DNA of 64,000 bases from Blastocystis sp. Blastoise. Its lineage: Eukaryota > Sar > Bigyra > Opalinata > Blastocystidae. This document shows, in pieces, positions 63,522 through 64,000 of the stretch. Location: the NCBI GenBank assembly GCA_039096225.1, contig JBBPEB010000015.1, forward strand, positions 124,001 through 188,000, written 5' to 3'. Position 1 is the first letter of the stretch. Each line of letters starts with the position of its first letter. The notes beneath the pieces are model-generated. The model was not told where the DNA came from and ran no database searches. It saw only the letters and a list, made by a program, of their open reading frames with translations. The position numbers were made by a program, and so were the translations under genes.

Positions 63522-64000
63522 TTTGAGTTCTTGTAATAGTTTGACAGAGGGAAGTGATGATATATGATTATTACCTAATAAAACAGTTTGAAGATGAAGA
63601 AGAGTAAATAAGGAATCAGGAACTGTCTATATATATATATATATTCTAATAATTTAAAAACAAAACATATTACATATTAATAATAATAGTATTAACATTA
63701 AACAATAGAATGAAAGTGAATTTATTAAAAAAAAATAATAATTATAATAAAAATTACTTCTAATTGGCAATTATCTAAAGCAATTGTTTCCAAAACAGTT
63801 AGTTCTTCAATTGAACTTGGTATATTTTTAATTCTATAAATATATATTTATTTATTTTCAATGTTAAATATATATATACGGATTTCCAGTCAGTCGTAAA
63901 GTCTTAAGATTTGTTAATTGTATGATTTCATCAGGAAATGACTGTAACTGATTATCTTCTAATAATAAAGTCTCCAAGGAATATAAATAACGAATCTATA
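62888..64000 (-). CDS. leucine-rich repeat protein, 5' part beyond the window
   Basis: At least six exons read leftwards from the window edge. Consecutive LRRs of about 23 residues are clear: SLETLLLEDNQLQSFPDEI, NLKTLRLTGNP, IPSSIEELTVLETIALDN, VPDSLFTLLHLQTVLLGN, LKFLAIDSNQLNSLPEGL, LMTLYANKNSITNI and VINLEHNQIQDLP. These fit the LxxLxLxxNxLxxLP consensus. The C terminus (DEDLEDNNPKRRK) is acidic then basic, a possible nuclear signal, and ends in TAA. LRR proteins mostly mediate protein-protein contacts. The subfamily and N-terminal domains cannot be told because the gene is truncated by the window. Confidence 0.88.
63478..63523. repeat. (TA)n microsatellite in an LRR-gene intron
   Basis: About 22 TA units directly follow the GTATAT-type 5' splice site (read on the minus strand), as in many introns of this window. 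Confidence 0.9.

Overview
The window is nuclear DNA from a very AT-rich, intron-dense eukaryote, most likely a protist. No bacterial, organellar or CRISPR-like features were seen. Nineteen genes or gene fragments can be read, and most have many short GT-AG introns. Introns typically begin GTATAT, end TATAG and are often filled with TA microsatellites. Coding exons carry long Asn runs (AAT repeats). All 17 confidently placed host genes end in TAA. A mitochondrial Phe-tRNA synthetase, a PPR protein and a mitochondrial processing peptidase show that the cell has mitochondria with their own translation. I cannot name the species: Dictyostelium-like Asn richness and anaerobic-fungus-like AT content are only resemblances.

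Layout. 9-5399 (+): a giant Ser/Thr/Asn-rich repeat protein. 6732-15075 (-): a RICTOR homologue, the TORC2 scaffold, read through many exons. 17340-20315 (+): a single-exon, 991-residue coiled-coil protein with a possible myristoylation site. 20576-22511 (-): mitochondrial PheRS. 22651-25781 (+): a fused thiamine enzyme, TenA - unknown ~200-residue segment - ThiD, divergent from PheRS across ~140 bp. 26299-27141 (+): protein phosphatase inhibitor 2. 27418-28069 (-): a minimal CstF-64-like mRNA 3'-end processing factor. 28755-32141 (-): a PPR protein. 32848-35037 (+): MPP beta, divergent from the PPR gene. 35401-42780 (-): a large unrecognised helical protein with a disordered tail. 43259-45260 (-): a sphingomyelin-synthase-like lipid phosphotransferase. 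45748-48014 (+): a hAT transposase with host-like introns and one reading-frame break. 48892-49897 (-): an NAA60-like N-terminal acetyltransferase. 50729-54842 (-): a secreted or surface mosaic membrane protein. 55127-55423 (+): a four-exon gene for a 57-residue coiled-coil peptide. 55783-58412 (-): serine hydroxymethyltransferase. 58845-62554 (+): an Asn-rich protein with ASH/SPD-2-like beta domains. 62888-64000 (-): an LRR protein cut by the window edge.

The genes are mostly unrelated housekeeping genes rather than a cluster. Two divergent pairs suggest shared promoters: PheRS with the thiamine enzyme, and PPR with MPP beta. Findings most worth following up are the TenA-X-ThiD fusion, the transposase whose break is AAA-TAA-A (the form of the Euplotes +1 frameshift signal) and which alone ends in TAG, a nested hairpin at 43061-43122, and inverted repeats just upstream of the transposase. 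Exon boundaries were read by eye from splice signals and protein continuity, so individual edges may be off by a few bases.
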